Below, piece by piece: positions 1 through 6,361 of a DNA stretch of 11,059 bases. The stretch lies in assembly GCA_038328705.1 (NCBI GenBank), contig JBBQMG010000133.1, positions 1 through 11,059 of the forward strand, in the 5' to 3' direction. Below the pieces are notes generated by a model, which saw nothing but the letters and a program-made list of their open reading frames with translations, was not told the origin of the DNA and ran no database searches. How positions within the stretch are numbered: the stretch's first letter is position 1; each line of letters starts with the position of its first letter. This DNA is from UBA668 sp038328705 (GTDB taxonomy: Bacteria; Actinomycetota; Acidimicrobiia; Acidimicrobiales; Ilumatobacteraceae). The translations under genes were made by a program, and so were the position numbers.

Positions 1-254
1 TCCAGCAGCATCAGCACCTTCACGGGCGGGGCCATGCCCGCGCTGGCATCCAGCCGCAGGTCCATGGTGACGGCCATGCCGCCCTTCGAGCCGATCTGCA
101 GGTCGAGAATCACCAGGTCGGGCGTGCGTTCGGCGACGACGACAGCGACTGCGCGACCCTCACGAACGATGGTGAACGACACGTCGGGGCCACCCAGGGC
201 GGCAGTGACGTCGTTGACGACGTAGTCGGCATCAGTGGCGACGAGATAGTGCAC
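1..254 (-). CDS. Response-regulator receiver-domain protein, partial (3' end outside window)
   Basis: The first 84 codons read as a CheY-like receiver domain. They start with an acidic pair (D8, D10) in the place of the receiver's Mg-binding acidic residues. A beta-3 strand PDLVILDLQ then places the likely phosphoacceptor at D51. After it comes GSKGGMAV where typical receivers have a GxxG-type turn, and the window ends in the beta-4 strand (KVLMLL). The conserved Thr/Ser and Lys and any output domain lie outside, so target and role are unknown. An in-frame TAA stop at 264-266 (reverse strand) forces a start at or below 263. The GTG at 252-254 is the only candidate, has no Shine-Dalgarno, and sits 6 nt after a -10-like hexamer. 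The gene is downstream of and codirectional with the ATPase pair but has its own promoter-like signal. Confidence 0.8.
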   Translation of the reverse strand, partial: MHYLVATDADYVVNDVTAALGGPDVSFTIVREGRAVAVVVAERTPDLVILDLQIGSKGGMAVTMDLRLDASAGMAPPVKVLMLL

Positions 255-260
255 GGACCG

Positions 261-266
261 ACGTTA
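261..266 (-). promoter_or_regulatory. Candidate -10 element for a leaderless receiver-protein transcript
   Basis: On the reverse strand TAACGT fits the TANNNT -10 pattern and ends 6 nt before the GTG start at 254, so transcription would begin at or next to the start codon. There is no consensus -35 hexamer and no Shine-Dalgarno, which is compatible with actinobacterial leaderless promoters. The rest of the 255-296 gap shows nothing else. Supported by position and by the same arrangement at other genes in the window. Confidence 0.45.
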
Positions 267-296
267 CCGGCTGCGCCCCGTCGGCACGAAGCTCGC

Positions 297-1394
297 CTAA
301 TCAAACAGGATGCTGCGAATGGTGGAGAGTGCTTCGAGCGTGTGGACGTCGCCGGGCAACGTCTGTACCCAGGTGGTGTGCGTGCCGATAGGAACGCCGG
401 TGGCGACAAGAAGATCGGCAGCCTGTGAGCGCTCGGTGGCGGCATTCGTGCGCAACTCGACCAGGTTGTCGTAGAGCGCGGCGATGGCTACCGAACGGGG
501 GCGTCGCGCCGGTGGCTCGCCGAAGGTCGGCGTGCAGCGGTTGACGATGACGGCCGCCACTTCCAGATCGCTGGCCGCGAGACGGTTGGCGAAGTAGCAC
601 GCTTCCTCGATGGTGTCGGCCCGTGGCGAGGCGACCAGTACGAAACGCGTGACGTCGCTGTGCAGCAGCGCCATCACTTCGTCGGCTCGTTGACGAAAGC
701 CGGTCTCCATCCCGCCAAAGGCTTGGAAGAAGGCCACCGCGTCGGCCAACACGTCGCCGCCGACGACCTTGCCGATCGTGCGCAGGATGGGCTGGGCGGC
801 GATGTTGAGCACCTTCATCCCACGTCGGGTTGGCATCATCAGCAGCTTGAACAGCGGGTGATCGATGAACTTGGTGATCGTTCCGGGAGCGTCCAGAAAG
901 TCGAGAGCGTTGCGGGTGGGGGGAGTGTCGACGATGACCAGGTCGAAGCGCTCGTCGTTGTGGAGCGCGTGCAGTCGCTCGGCCGCCATGTACTCCTGTG
1001 TGCCACTCAGCGAGCCGGCGACATTGCGGTAGAAGCCGTTGGCAAGAATTCGCTCGGCCTGCTCCGGGTCGGCTGCGTTCGCTCGCACCAGCCCGTCGAA
1101 GGTGGTCGCCGTATCCAGCATCAGCGCCCAAAGTTCGCCATCGCCTGGCACGTCCAGCTTGTTCGGCTCGTTGCTCAAACCGCCGGGAACGCCGAGGGCG
1201 TCCGCGAGCCGTTTGGCCGGGTCGATGGTGACCACTACGGCCCGCCGGCCCAGCAGCGCGGCCTGCAGGCCGAGCGCCGCTGCAGAGGTGGTCTTGCCGA
1301 CGCCACCGGATCCGCAGCAGACCAACACGTCGGCACTGGCAATGTGCTCGGCCAGCGTCGTTCGCAGGTGGTTGGGCGTCACAGCGAGCCCCAT
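297..1394 (-). CDS. ArsA/Get3-family ATPase, BagB-like (Rv3680-type)
   Basis: A 365-residue SIMIBI-class ATPase. The P-loop is GSGGVGKTT at residues 28-36, with the P-loop lysine K34. A VVVTIDPAKRLADALG segment (53-68) is typical of the ArsA/Get3 family, and DTPPTRNALDFLDAP (156-170) is its switch-II region. The deviant Walker A signature lysine of ArsA/Get3 (GKGG) is replaced by Ser29, unlike its neighbour. In M. tuberculosis the homologous pair Rv3679/Rv3680 (BagA/BagB) are Get3-like ATPases; whether they target tail-anchored proteins is unsettled, so 'anion transporter' is only a family label. The start is uncertain. ATG 1394 overlaps the upstream gene by 16 nt. GTG 1382 (residue 5) would give a classic 4-nt GTGA overlap with the upstream stop and has GGGG 6 nt upstream. 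Either way it is translationally coupled and cotranscribed with the upstream ATPase. It ends with TAG. Confidence 0.9.
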   Translation of the reverse strand: MGLAVTPNHLRTTLAEHIASADVLVCCGSGGVGKTTSAAALGLQAALLGRRAVVVTIDPAKRLADALGVPGGLSNEPNKLDVPGDGELWALMLDTATTFDGLVRANAADPEQAERILANGFYRNVAGSLSGTQEYMAAERLHALHNDERFDLVIVDTPPTRNALDFLDAPGTITKFIDHPLFKLLMMPTRRGMKVLNIAAQPILRTIGKVVGGDVLADAVAFFQAFGGMETGFRQRADEVMALLHSDVTRFVLVASPRADTIEEACYFANRLAASDLEVAAVIVNRCTPTFGEPPARRPRSVAIAALYDNLVELRTNAATERSQAADLLVATGVPIGTHTTWVQTLPGDVHTLEALSTIRSILFD

Positions 1395-2236
1395 TCGTCG
1401 GCGAGCGTGTCGATGGCGGCAGCGGTGAGGCCGGAGCCGGGCACGGTGGGCAGGTGCAGTTGCGGTAGGGCCAATTCGTCGGCCAGGCGGTCACATTCGG
1501 CGGTGTGTAGTGCCCGGCGAGCGTTGCGAAACTCGGCCGCCAACCGCATCGGGCTGTCCGCCGGTGCGGCGTCCACGTCCAGCGTGGCTCCACTGTCGAC
1601 GCTGTTGACCAGCACCGGGCCCAGGTGTACGCCGACGCGTTCCTCCAGTGCGTAGGCCGTCTCCACCGCCTCGTTGACCGGCGTGGTCTCGGGCAGCGTC
1701 ACCAACACCACCTGGCAGCGGGTCGGGTCGGAGAGCATGTCCAGCACCTCGGTGGCCTGGCTGTGGATGGGGCCGCTGCGCACACTGGCCAGCAGGCTCT
1801 TGGCGGCCAGCAGGAAGGTGATGGCGTGTCCGGCGGCCGGGCCGTCGACGATCACCAGGTCATAGTGGCCGCTGCGTTCCAGCTGCTTGATCTTGCCGAG
1901 CACAACGATGTCGTCGATTCCCGGAGACGCTGTGGCAATCACGTCGATGATGCCCCGCGAGGCAAGCCGTTTCGTCACCCGCGACAGGCCGTGCGTATCG
2001 AGATACTCGGCCAACGCTGCGGTGGCGGAGAGCTGCTGTACCTCCACATCGGGCAGCAAATTGCCCAAGGTGGGTTTTCCGTCCAGTTCCACCACCAGCA
2101 CACGAAGTCCGCGACGGAGTGCGGCTCGCGCAAGAACAGCGGTTACCGTGGTCTTCCCAACGCCACCCTTGCCGGCCACTATGGCCACCCTGGCGGTGGT
2201 GAGGAACTGCAGCGGATCCACGCTCTTCGGAGGCAC
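1379..2236 (-). CDS. ArsA/Get3-family ATPase, BagA-like (Rv3679-type)
   Basis: A 285-residue ATPase with a complete deviant Walker A, GKGGVGKTT at residues 22-30: signature lysine K23 and P-loop lysine K28. A VVELDGKPTLGNLL segment follows (48-61), then ATASPGIDDIVVLGKIKQLE (101-120), the switch-II strand VIVDGPAAGH (128-137), and GPIHSQATEVLDML (155-168). This order matches M. tuberculosis Rv3679 as I remember it, though this protein is shorter. It is the first gene of a two-gene unit and probably forms a heteromeric pair with the downstream ATPase, which lacks the signature lysine; that pairing is inference. GTG 2236 is the first possible start after an in-frame TGA at 2255-2257. It has no Shine-Dalgarno and lies 2 bp from the start of the divergent nfeD-like gene, so its promoter must fall inside that gene. 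Confidence 0.9.
   Translation of the reverse strand: MPPKSVDPLQFLTTARVAIVAGKGGVGKTTVTAVLARAALRRGLRVLVVELDGKPTLGNLLPDVEVQQLSATAALAEYLDTHGLSRVTKRLASRGIIDVIATASPGIDDIVVLGKIKQLERSGHYDLVIVDGPAAGHAITFLLAAKSLLASVRSGPIHSQATEVLDMLSDPTRCQVVLVTLPETTPVNEAVETAYALEERVGVHLGPVLVNSVDSGATLDVDAAPADSPMRLAAEFRNARRALHTAECDRLADELALPQLHLPTVPGSGLTAAAIDTLADEWGSL
2229..2233 (+). promoter_or_regulatory. Shine-Dalgarno of the NfeD-like gene
   Basis: GGAGG with a 5-nt spacer to GTG 2239. It decides the start of the NfeD-like protein together with the signal peptide that begins directly after it (MRRLAITLLL). The site lies inside codons 2-3 of the divergent ATPase gene, so this gene, unlike most first genes here, carries a leader whose promoter must be inside the ATPase coding region. 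I see no TANNNT in the 40 nt upstream. Confidence 0.6.
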
Positions 2237-2238
2237 TT

Positions 2239-3723
2239 GTGCGCAGACTAGCGATCACCCTTCTCCTTGCCCCGTTCGTGGGCCTAGTCGGGCTATCTCT
2301 TCTTGGGGGCGCAGCGTCGGCTGGCGGTCCGGTTGGCGCCACGGTACCGCCAGATTCAACGGTCGCGAGCGACTCCAGCACTACTGGAACGACAGGGTCA
2401 GCAGCTGCCGATCTGGCCCCGGTCGATGTGCTCCAGGTCTCCGGTCTGTTCGACGCTGTGACGGTGCAGTCCATCGAGGACGCCATCACGCGCAGCGAAG
2501 ACAACGGCTCGCAGGCCCTGATCCTGCAGCTCAACACCGGTGGTTCGGTGGTCAGCACTGCCGACATGCGGCACCTCCTGCAGCGTGTGGCCGACGCCAA
2601 GATCGCCATCGGCGTCTGGGTCGGCCAGTCGCGCGACGCCCGTGCCTACGGTCAGCCGGCACAGTTGTTCGGCGTTGCTGACGTCACCGCGATGGTCGCC
2701 GGCAGTCGTGTTGGGTACACGGGAGCCCCGCTGGTGCTGGACGGCACCAGCGTCGATTTCGGTGCTGGGGGCGATCGTTTGCGGAACGGCTCGATGTCGT
2801 TCTCCGAGGCGCGCAAGCTGAACGTGCTGCGGCTGGAGACTTCGGATGAGGGCGTACCGACCGTGAAGAGCATGGTGCTGGCGATGGATGGCGCGATCGT
2901 GTCGGTTGGTGGTGTCGACGGTGTCGAGCTGAACACGGTGACCGAGGAGCTCAACGATCAGGGCAAGACCGAGAATGTCGCCACGCTCGTGCGCTTCTCG
3001 GGCCTCGGTCTGATCGAAGAGATGTTCCACACCGTGGCCAGCCCGCCCATCGCCTACCTGTTCTTCGTCATCGGTGTCTGCCTGCTGATCTTCGAGTTCT
3101 TCACTGCCGGTGTCGGTGTGGCTGGGTTTGTCGGCGCGGTGCTCACCATCTTCGGCTCCTACGGCTTCTCGGCGCTGCCCGTGCGTCCGTTCGCTGTCGC
3201 GCTGATCGTGCTGGCCATGCTTGCGTTCGCCATCGATGTGCAGGTGGGTATCCCACGACTCTGGACTGGTGTCGGCACAGCGCTGTTCGTGCTCGGGTCG
3301 TGGTTCCTCTACGAACCCTTGCCGGGCAACGATCTGCGGTTGGGTCTGTTCACGCTGTTCGTGGTGATCTCCGGTGTACTGCTCACCTTCGTGGTCGGTA
3401 TGCCGTCGATGGTGCGCACACGGTTCTCCACACCGACCATCGGTCGCGAATGGATCATCGGGTCCATCGGGGTTGCGCTTGGTGCCATCAATCCTGAAGG
3501 CGTCGTGCAGGTCGGGGAGAGCAAGTGGCGAGCGCGCACCAACCGGGCCACTCCGCTGGCTGCCGGCGATGAACTGCGCGTCGTTGCGATCGACGGCGTG
3601 ACCCTGGAGGTCGAACCGCTGGAAGGCGCGGCACGCGACTATCGCGAGCGCCGCGTGAAGGGCGAGGTTGTCGAGGTGTCTGCCGTTGACAGTGCCGCTC
3701 AGATCGAGGAACAACAGGGCTGA
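2239..3723 (+). CDS. Long-form NfeD membrane protein, ClpP-like domain probably inactive
   Basis: 494 residues. A signal peptide comes first (2-28, RR then a hydrophobic core, ending AASA), followed by a Ser/Thr/Ala-rich linker (30-60). Residues 61-235 are a ClpP/SppA-like periplasmic or extracytoplasmic domain (DVLQVSGLFDAV; ALILQLNTGG 93-102). About five membrane segments follow (roughly 270-287, 292-308, 316-333, 343-356, 369-386), then a C-terminal NfeD OB-fold (401-461, with EGVVQVGESKWRART and AGDELRVVAIDG). Active NfeD proteases carry ASG/ASAGT around the catalytic serine after ARA. Here the same place reads ARAYGQPAQ (134-142), with no serine, so I infer a non-proteolytic domain. NfeD usually sits with an SPFH/slipin gene; here it is followed by an alpha/beta hydrolase whose ATG overlaps its stop (TGATG, 3721-3725). 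The start is set by GGAGG and the signal peptide. Confidence 0.88.
   Translation: MRRLAITLLLAPFVGLVGLSLLGGAASAGGPVGATVPPDSTVASDSSTTGTTGSAAADLAPVDVLQVSGLFDAVTVQSIEDAITRSEDNGSQALILQLNTGGSVVSTADMRHLLQRVADAKIAIGVWVGQSRDARAYGQPAQLFGVADVTAMVAGSRVGYTGAPLVLDGTSVDFGAGGDRLRNGSMSFSEARKLNVLRLETSDEGVPTVKSMVLAMDGAIVSVGGVDGVELNTVTEELNDQGKTENVATLVRFSGLGLIEEMFHTVASPPIAYLFFVIGVCLLIFEFFTAGVGVAGFVGAVLTIFGSYGFSALPVRPFAVALIVLAMLAFAIDVQVGIPRLWTGVGTALFVLGSWFLYEPLPGNDLRLGLFTLFVVISGVLLTFVVGMPSMVRTRFSTPTIGREWIIGSIGVALGAINPEGVVQVGESKWRARTNRATPLAAGDELRVVAIDGVTLEVEPLEGAARDYRERRVKGEVVEVSAVDSAAQIEEQQG
2245..2250 (-). promoter_or_regulatory. Candidate -10 element for the BagA-like/BagB-like operon
   Basis: TAGTCT on the reverse strand ends 8 nt before GTG 2236, giving a leader of zero to two bases. 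It lies within codons 3-4 of the divergent NfeD-like gene. No clear -35. This is the weakest in spacing of the five TANNNT sites noted here. Confidence 0.35.
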
Positions 3724-4634
3724 TGTCGCCAGTTGCAGTGGTCGACCGCCGGACATTCGTGCAGGGTCGTTCTGCCTCCTACAGCGTCGCAGGTGAGGGT
3801 TTGCCAGTGGTGTTGCTGCACGGCTGGGCGTTGGCGCACCACACGTATCGGGGCGTGATCGAGACCATCGCCGCACAGGGTTGCCAGGTGATTGCGCCAG
3901 CCCTGCCCGGCTTCGGCGGCACGTCGGATCTGCCCGGCGACGCGTTCTCGTTGCGCGGCTATGCGCAGTGGGTTGCCGACCTGCTGGACGCCCTCGACAT
4001 CGAGGAGCCGGCCGTCGTCGTCGGCCACTCGTTCGGTGGTGGCGTGGCGGTTCGGCTGGCGCATGACTTCCAGCCGCGAGTACGCAGCCTGGTGTTGGTG
4101 AACTCGATCGGTGGTTCCTCGTGGCGCAGCGGGCGCGGTCTGCGCAGCATCGCCGAGCGGCCGCTGTGGGACTGGGGCCTGCACTTCCCCGGCGATGTGT
4201 GGCCCATCCGTCAGGCCACACGCGTGCTGCCGGTGGTGGCGGAAGACCTCCTTCCCAACCTGCTCCGCAACCCGCGGGCGATCGTGCGGGTCGCCAACCT
4301 TGCCCGTCGGGCCGATGTGCGCACCGAGCTGGAGTCGCTGCGCGACAGCGGTATGTCGATCAGCATCATCTGGGGCACCCGCGACGGGATCATCCCGCGT
4401 GAATCCTTCGAGGCGCTGTGCATCGCCTCCGGTGTCGAGGGCACCGTGGTGGAGGGCTCGCACAGCTGGCTGCTCGCCGACCCTCAGCAGTTCGGCGAAG
4501 TGATCACCAACGACGTAAGAGTGGCCCAAGCTGCGCGCGATCTGGAGAAGGCGGCGCCAGAAGGCAAGCGCAAGGGCCTGCGACGAGTCCAGAGTCTGAC
4601 CGCCCGCCGCCGCCGTGAGGCCGCCGGCGAATAG
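3723..4634 (+). CDS. Alpha/beta-hydrolase fold protein
   Basis: 303 residues with a full hydrolase core. HGW (33-35) forms the oxyanion region, GHSFGG (101-106) contains nucleophile S103, the acid is probably D221 in IWGTRDGIIP, and the base is H247 in EGSHSWLLADP. A helical cap lies between about 130 and 205. No signal peptide, so it is cytosolic unless membrane-associated. The last 25 residues are strongly basic (GKRKGLRRVQ, TARRRREAAG) and lie outside the fold; they could contact membrane or nucleic acid, which is speculation. Substrate unknown; esterase or lipase-like activity is the family expectation. ATG 3723 overlaps the NfeD stop by one base (TGATG), with GAGGA about 12 nt upstream, so it is cotranscribed and probably coupled. 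It ends TAG, 11 bp from the convergent selB stop. Confidence 0.9.
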   Translation: MSPVAVVDRRTFVQGRSASYSVAGEGLPVVLLHGWALAHHTYRGVIETIAAQGCQVIAPALPGFGGTSDLPGDAFSLRGYAQWVADLLDALDIEEPAVVVGHSFGGGVAVRLAHDFQPRVRSLVLVNSIGGSSWRSGRGLRSIAERPLWDWGLHFPGDVWPIRQATRVLPVVAEDLLPNLLRNPRAIVRVANLARRADVRTELESLRDSGMSISIIWGTRDGIIPRESFEALCIASGVEGTVVEGSHSWLLADPQQFGEVITNDVRVAQAARDLEKAAPEGKRKGLRRVQSLTARRRREAAGE

Positions 4635-4635
4635 T

Positions 4636-4669
4636 GGCCCCTGACTCAGACCTGGGGGAGTTTGGGGCC
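4636..4669. terminator. Inverted repeat at hydrolase/selB convergent junction
   Basis: GGCCCC (4636-4641) pairs with GGGGCC (4664-4669). Inside it ACTC (4644-4647) pairs with GAGT (4658-4661), leaving a 10-nt loop. The structure covers the selB stop codon and its last codons and starts just after the hydrolase TAG. There is no T-tract on either strand, so it is at best a weak intrinsic or bidirectional terminator. Confidence 0.3.
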
Positions 4670-6358
4670 GGCGATTCTGAGGTCGCCCCTTCGTCTGGTG
4701 ACGCCTCTGGAGTCCAGCTCGGTGGCCAAGGGGACGGCGTGCTTTCTGGTGTTGCCCATCGCCTCTCGAAGTTGCGACATGGTGAAGCCCTCTGGGCTGG
4801 TGCGGAGCAACTCGGCTGCGGCGTGGGCGGCAGTATCGATGGCCGATGGGTGGAAGTAGAGGCCGTCGCGCTCCACGATCAGCGTGCGGCGCACCAACTC
4901 GCGCAGTTGGGTCTTGTCGATGCCGACCGGGTCGGGTGGCGACAGGCGGCCCGCCAACAACACGGCGAGAAACGGATGGTCGGCCAGTGGATCCTTCGCC
5001 GTCACTGGACGCGCTCGTCCAGCGTCGATCGCGACGCCCTCCAACGTGGCAACTACAGCTCGCTCGCGCTCGTTGAGGGTGGCGAGGTCGAGGCCCAACT
5101 CGCCGGCCGTTGCGATGTGTTCGCGCACCGAGGCTTGGGTCGCGGCGAGGGACGATGGCGACACCACCCACGTACCAACCGTGGGTGCGCGGCGCTCGCC
5201 GGTAACTGCCTCGAGATCATGGACGGTCACCCAACCGCGTTCATCGATCACGCGATCCACGCTTCGGTCTGGTCTGGCCTTGGAGGCCGGTCGAATCGGA
5301 GAAACGTCGAGCACCTCACCCCCGCCGACCGTTTCGTCGCGGCCGGATTCGCGCAGTACGAACCGGTCCCCAGGCATCAACGGCAGTGCGGTACCGAGGT
5401 GCAAACGCACCAACCCTGAGCTGCCGGGCGCCAGTGACTGACTGCCCAGTACCCGTAACTTCACGGGGAACTCGCCCGACCCGATGTATGCGGCATACGC
5501 ACCGCGACGCGACACGACGTGATCGAGCGATGAGAGCACAGTGAGGCTGGCATCGAAGCGAGTCGCTGGCCGCCACTGCGTGAGCACCACGACGGCGTCT
5601 CCTCGGCGAATCTCCGTGTGGTCGACGCCGACCAGATTGAGTGCTACTCGATTGCCTGGGCCGATCGACTCGTGACGTTCGCCGTGCGATTGCACCGACC
5701 GAATGCGTACTGCGTGGTCTCCGGCGTGGAGCAGGTCGTCGGCAGCAACGGCGCCGCCGGTGAGCGTGCCGGTGACGACGGTGCCACTGCCCTTGGCCGC
5801 GAACACTCGATCAATCCAGAGCCGCGGCCGCCCGCGATCAAGTGCCGCCGGTGTTGTCGAGACAAGCATTGCGAGCGCGTCTCGAAGGTCGTCCATCCCG
5901 GCGCCAGTGGTTGCACTGACGGCAACGATCGGCGCATCCGCGAGAAACGTGCCAGCAAGGTGATCGCGTACGTCCATCTCCTGCAGCTCGCGCCATTCGT
6001 CGTCCACAAGGTCTGACTTCGTCAGCGCCACCACGCCGTGTCGCAAACCGACAAGTTCGAGGATTCGGAGGTGCTCTTCGCTCTGCGGCTTCCACCCTTC
6101 CGTCGCCGCGACCACGAACACGCACGCGTCCACACCACCGACTCCGGCGAGCATGTTGCGCAGGAATCGAACGTGGCCGGGGACGTCGATGAAGCTGACC
6201 CCTTCGCCATTGGCAAGCGCGGTGTGCGCGAAGCCGAGGTCGATGGTGAGGCCGCGTCGCCGTTCCTCTTCGAATCGGTCAGGGTTGGTGCCGGTGAGTG
6301 CCTGCACCAACGACGACTTGCCATGGTCGACGTGGCCCGCGGTAGCTACGACTCGCAT
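4646..6358 (-). CDS. selB: Selenocysteine-specific translation elongation factor SelB
   Basis: 570 residues. It delivers Sec-tRNA(Sec) to ribosomes paused at UGA codons that carry a SECIS hairpin. The N-terminal GTPase shows G1 GHVDHGKSS (8-16), G2 around RGLTIDLGFA (36-45), G3 DVPGH (58-62) and G4 TKSD (113-116). Two beta-barrel domains follow; DRVFAAKGSGTVVTGTL (183-199) is the EF-Tu-like domain II start and GDRFVLRESG is characteristic of the third. The C-terminal third (about 375-570) has the winged-helix character of SelB's SECIS-binding region, ending in a last helix-wing with SRGVTRRRGD. Length is close to the E. coli protein (614). It lies directly after selA: the selA TGA, one codon (GCG), then ATG 6358, with no strong Shine-Dalgarno, implying translational coupling. 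No frameshift or missing GTPase motif. Confidence 0.95.
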   Translation of the reverse strand: MRVVATAGHVDHGKSSLVQALTGTNPDRFEEERRRGLTIDLGFAHTALANGEGVSFIDVPGHVRFLRNMLAGVGGVDACVFVVAATEGWKPQSEEHLRILELVGLRHGVVALTKSDLVDDEWRELQEMDVRDHLAGTFLADAPIVAVSATTGAGMDDLRDALAMLVSTTPAALDRGRPRLWIDRVFAAKGSGTVVTGTLTGGAVAADDLLHAGDHAVRIRSVQSHGERHESIGPGNRVALNLVGVDHTEIRRGDAVVVLTQWRPATRFDASLTVLSSLDHVVSRRGAYAAYIGSGEFPVKLRVLGSQSLAPGSSGLVRLHLGTALPLMPGDRFVLRESGRDETVGGGEVLDVSPIRPASKARPDRSVDRVIDERGWVTVHDLEAVTGERRAPTVGTWVVSPSSLAATQASVREHIATAGELGLDLATLNERERAVVATLEGVAIDAGRARPVTAKDPLADHPFLAVLLAGRLSPPDPVGIDKTQLRELVRRTLIVERDGLYFHPSAIDTAAHAAAELLRTSPEGFTMSQLREAMGNTRKHAVPLATELDSRGVTRRRGDLRIAGPKLPQV

Positions 6359-6361
6359 CGC

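Noticed and set aside
2398..4221. A 607-codon open frame on the minus strand, antisense to the NfeD-like and hydrolase genes
   Set aside because: Composition is His/Arg/Asp-rich with no recognisable fold. The opposite strand encodes clear NfeD and hydrolase proteins. High G+C leaves shadow frames open.
4623..4674. Direct repeat GCCGGCGA at 4623-4630 and 4667-4674
   Set aside because: An eight-base G+C-rich word inside two coding ends is expected by chance in this composition.
3699..5171. A 490-codon minus-strand frame across the hydrolase and the selB 3' end
   Set aside because: It overlaps two well-supported genes and is Arg/Gly/His-rich without domain character; a shadow frame.
6163..6175. 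GAATCGAAC, resembling a tRNA T-arm on the reverse strand
   Set aside because: It encodes part of the SelB PGHVRFL segment after the G3 motif; there is no matching acceptor or anticodon stem.
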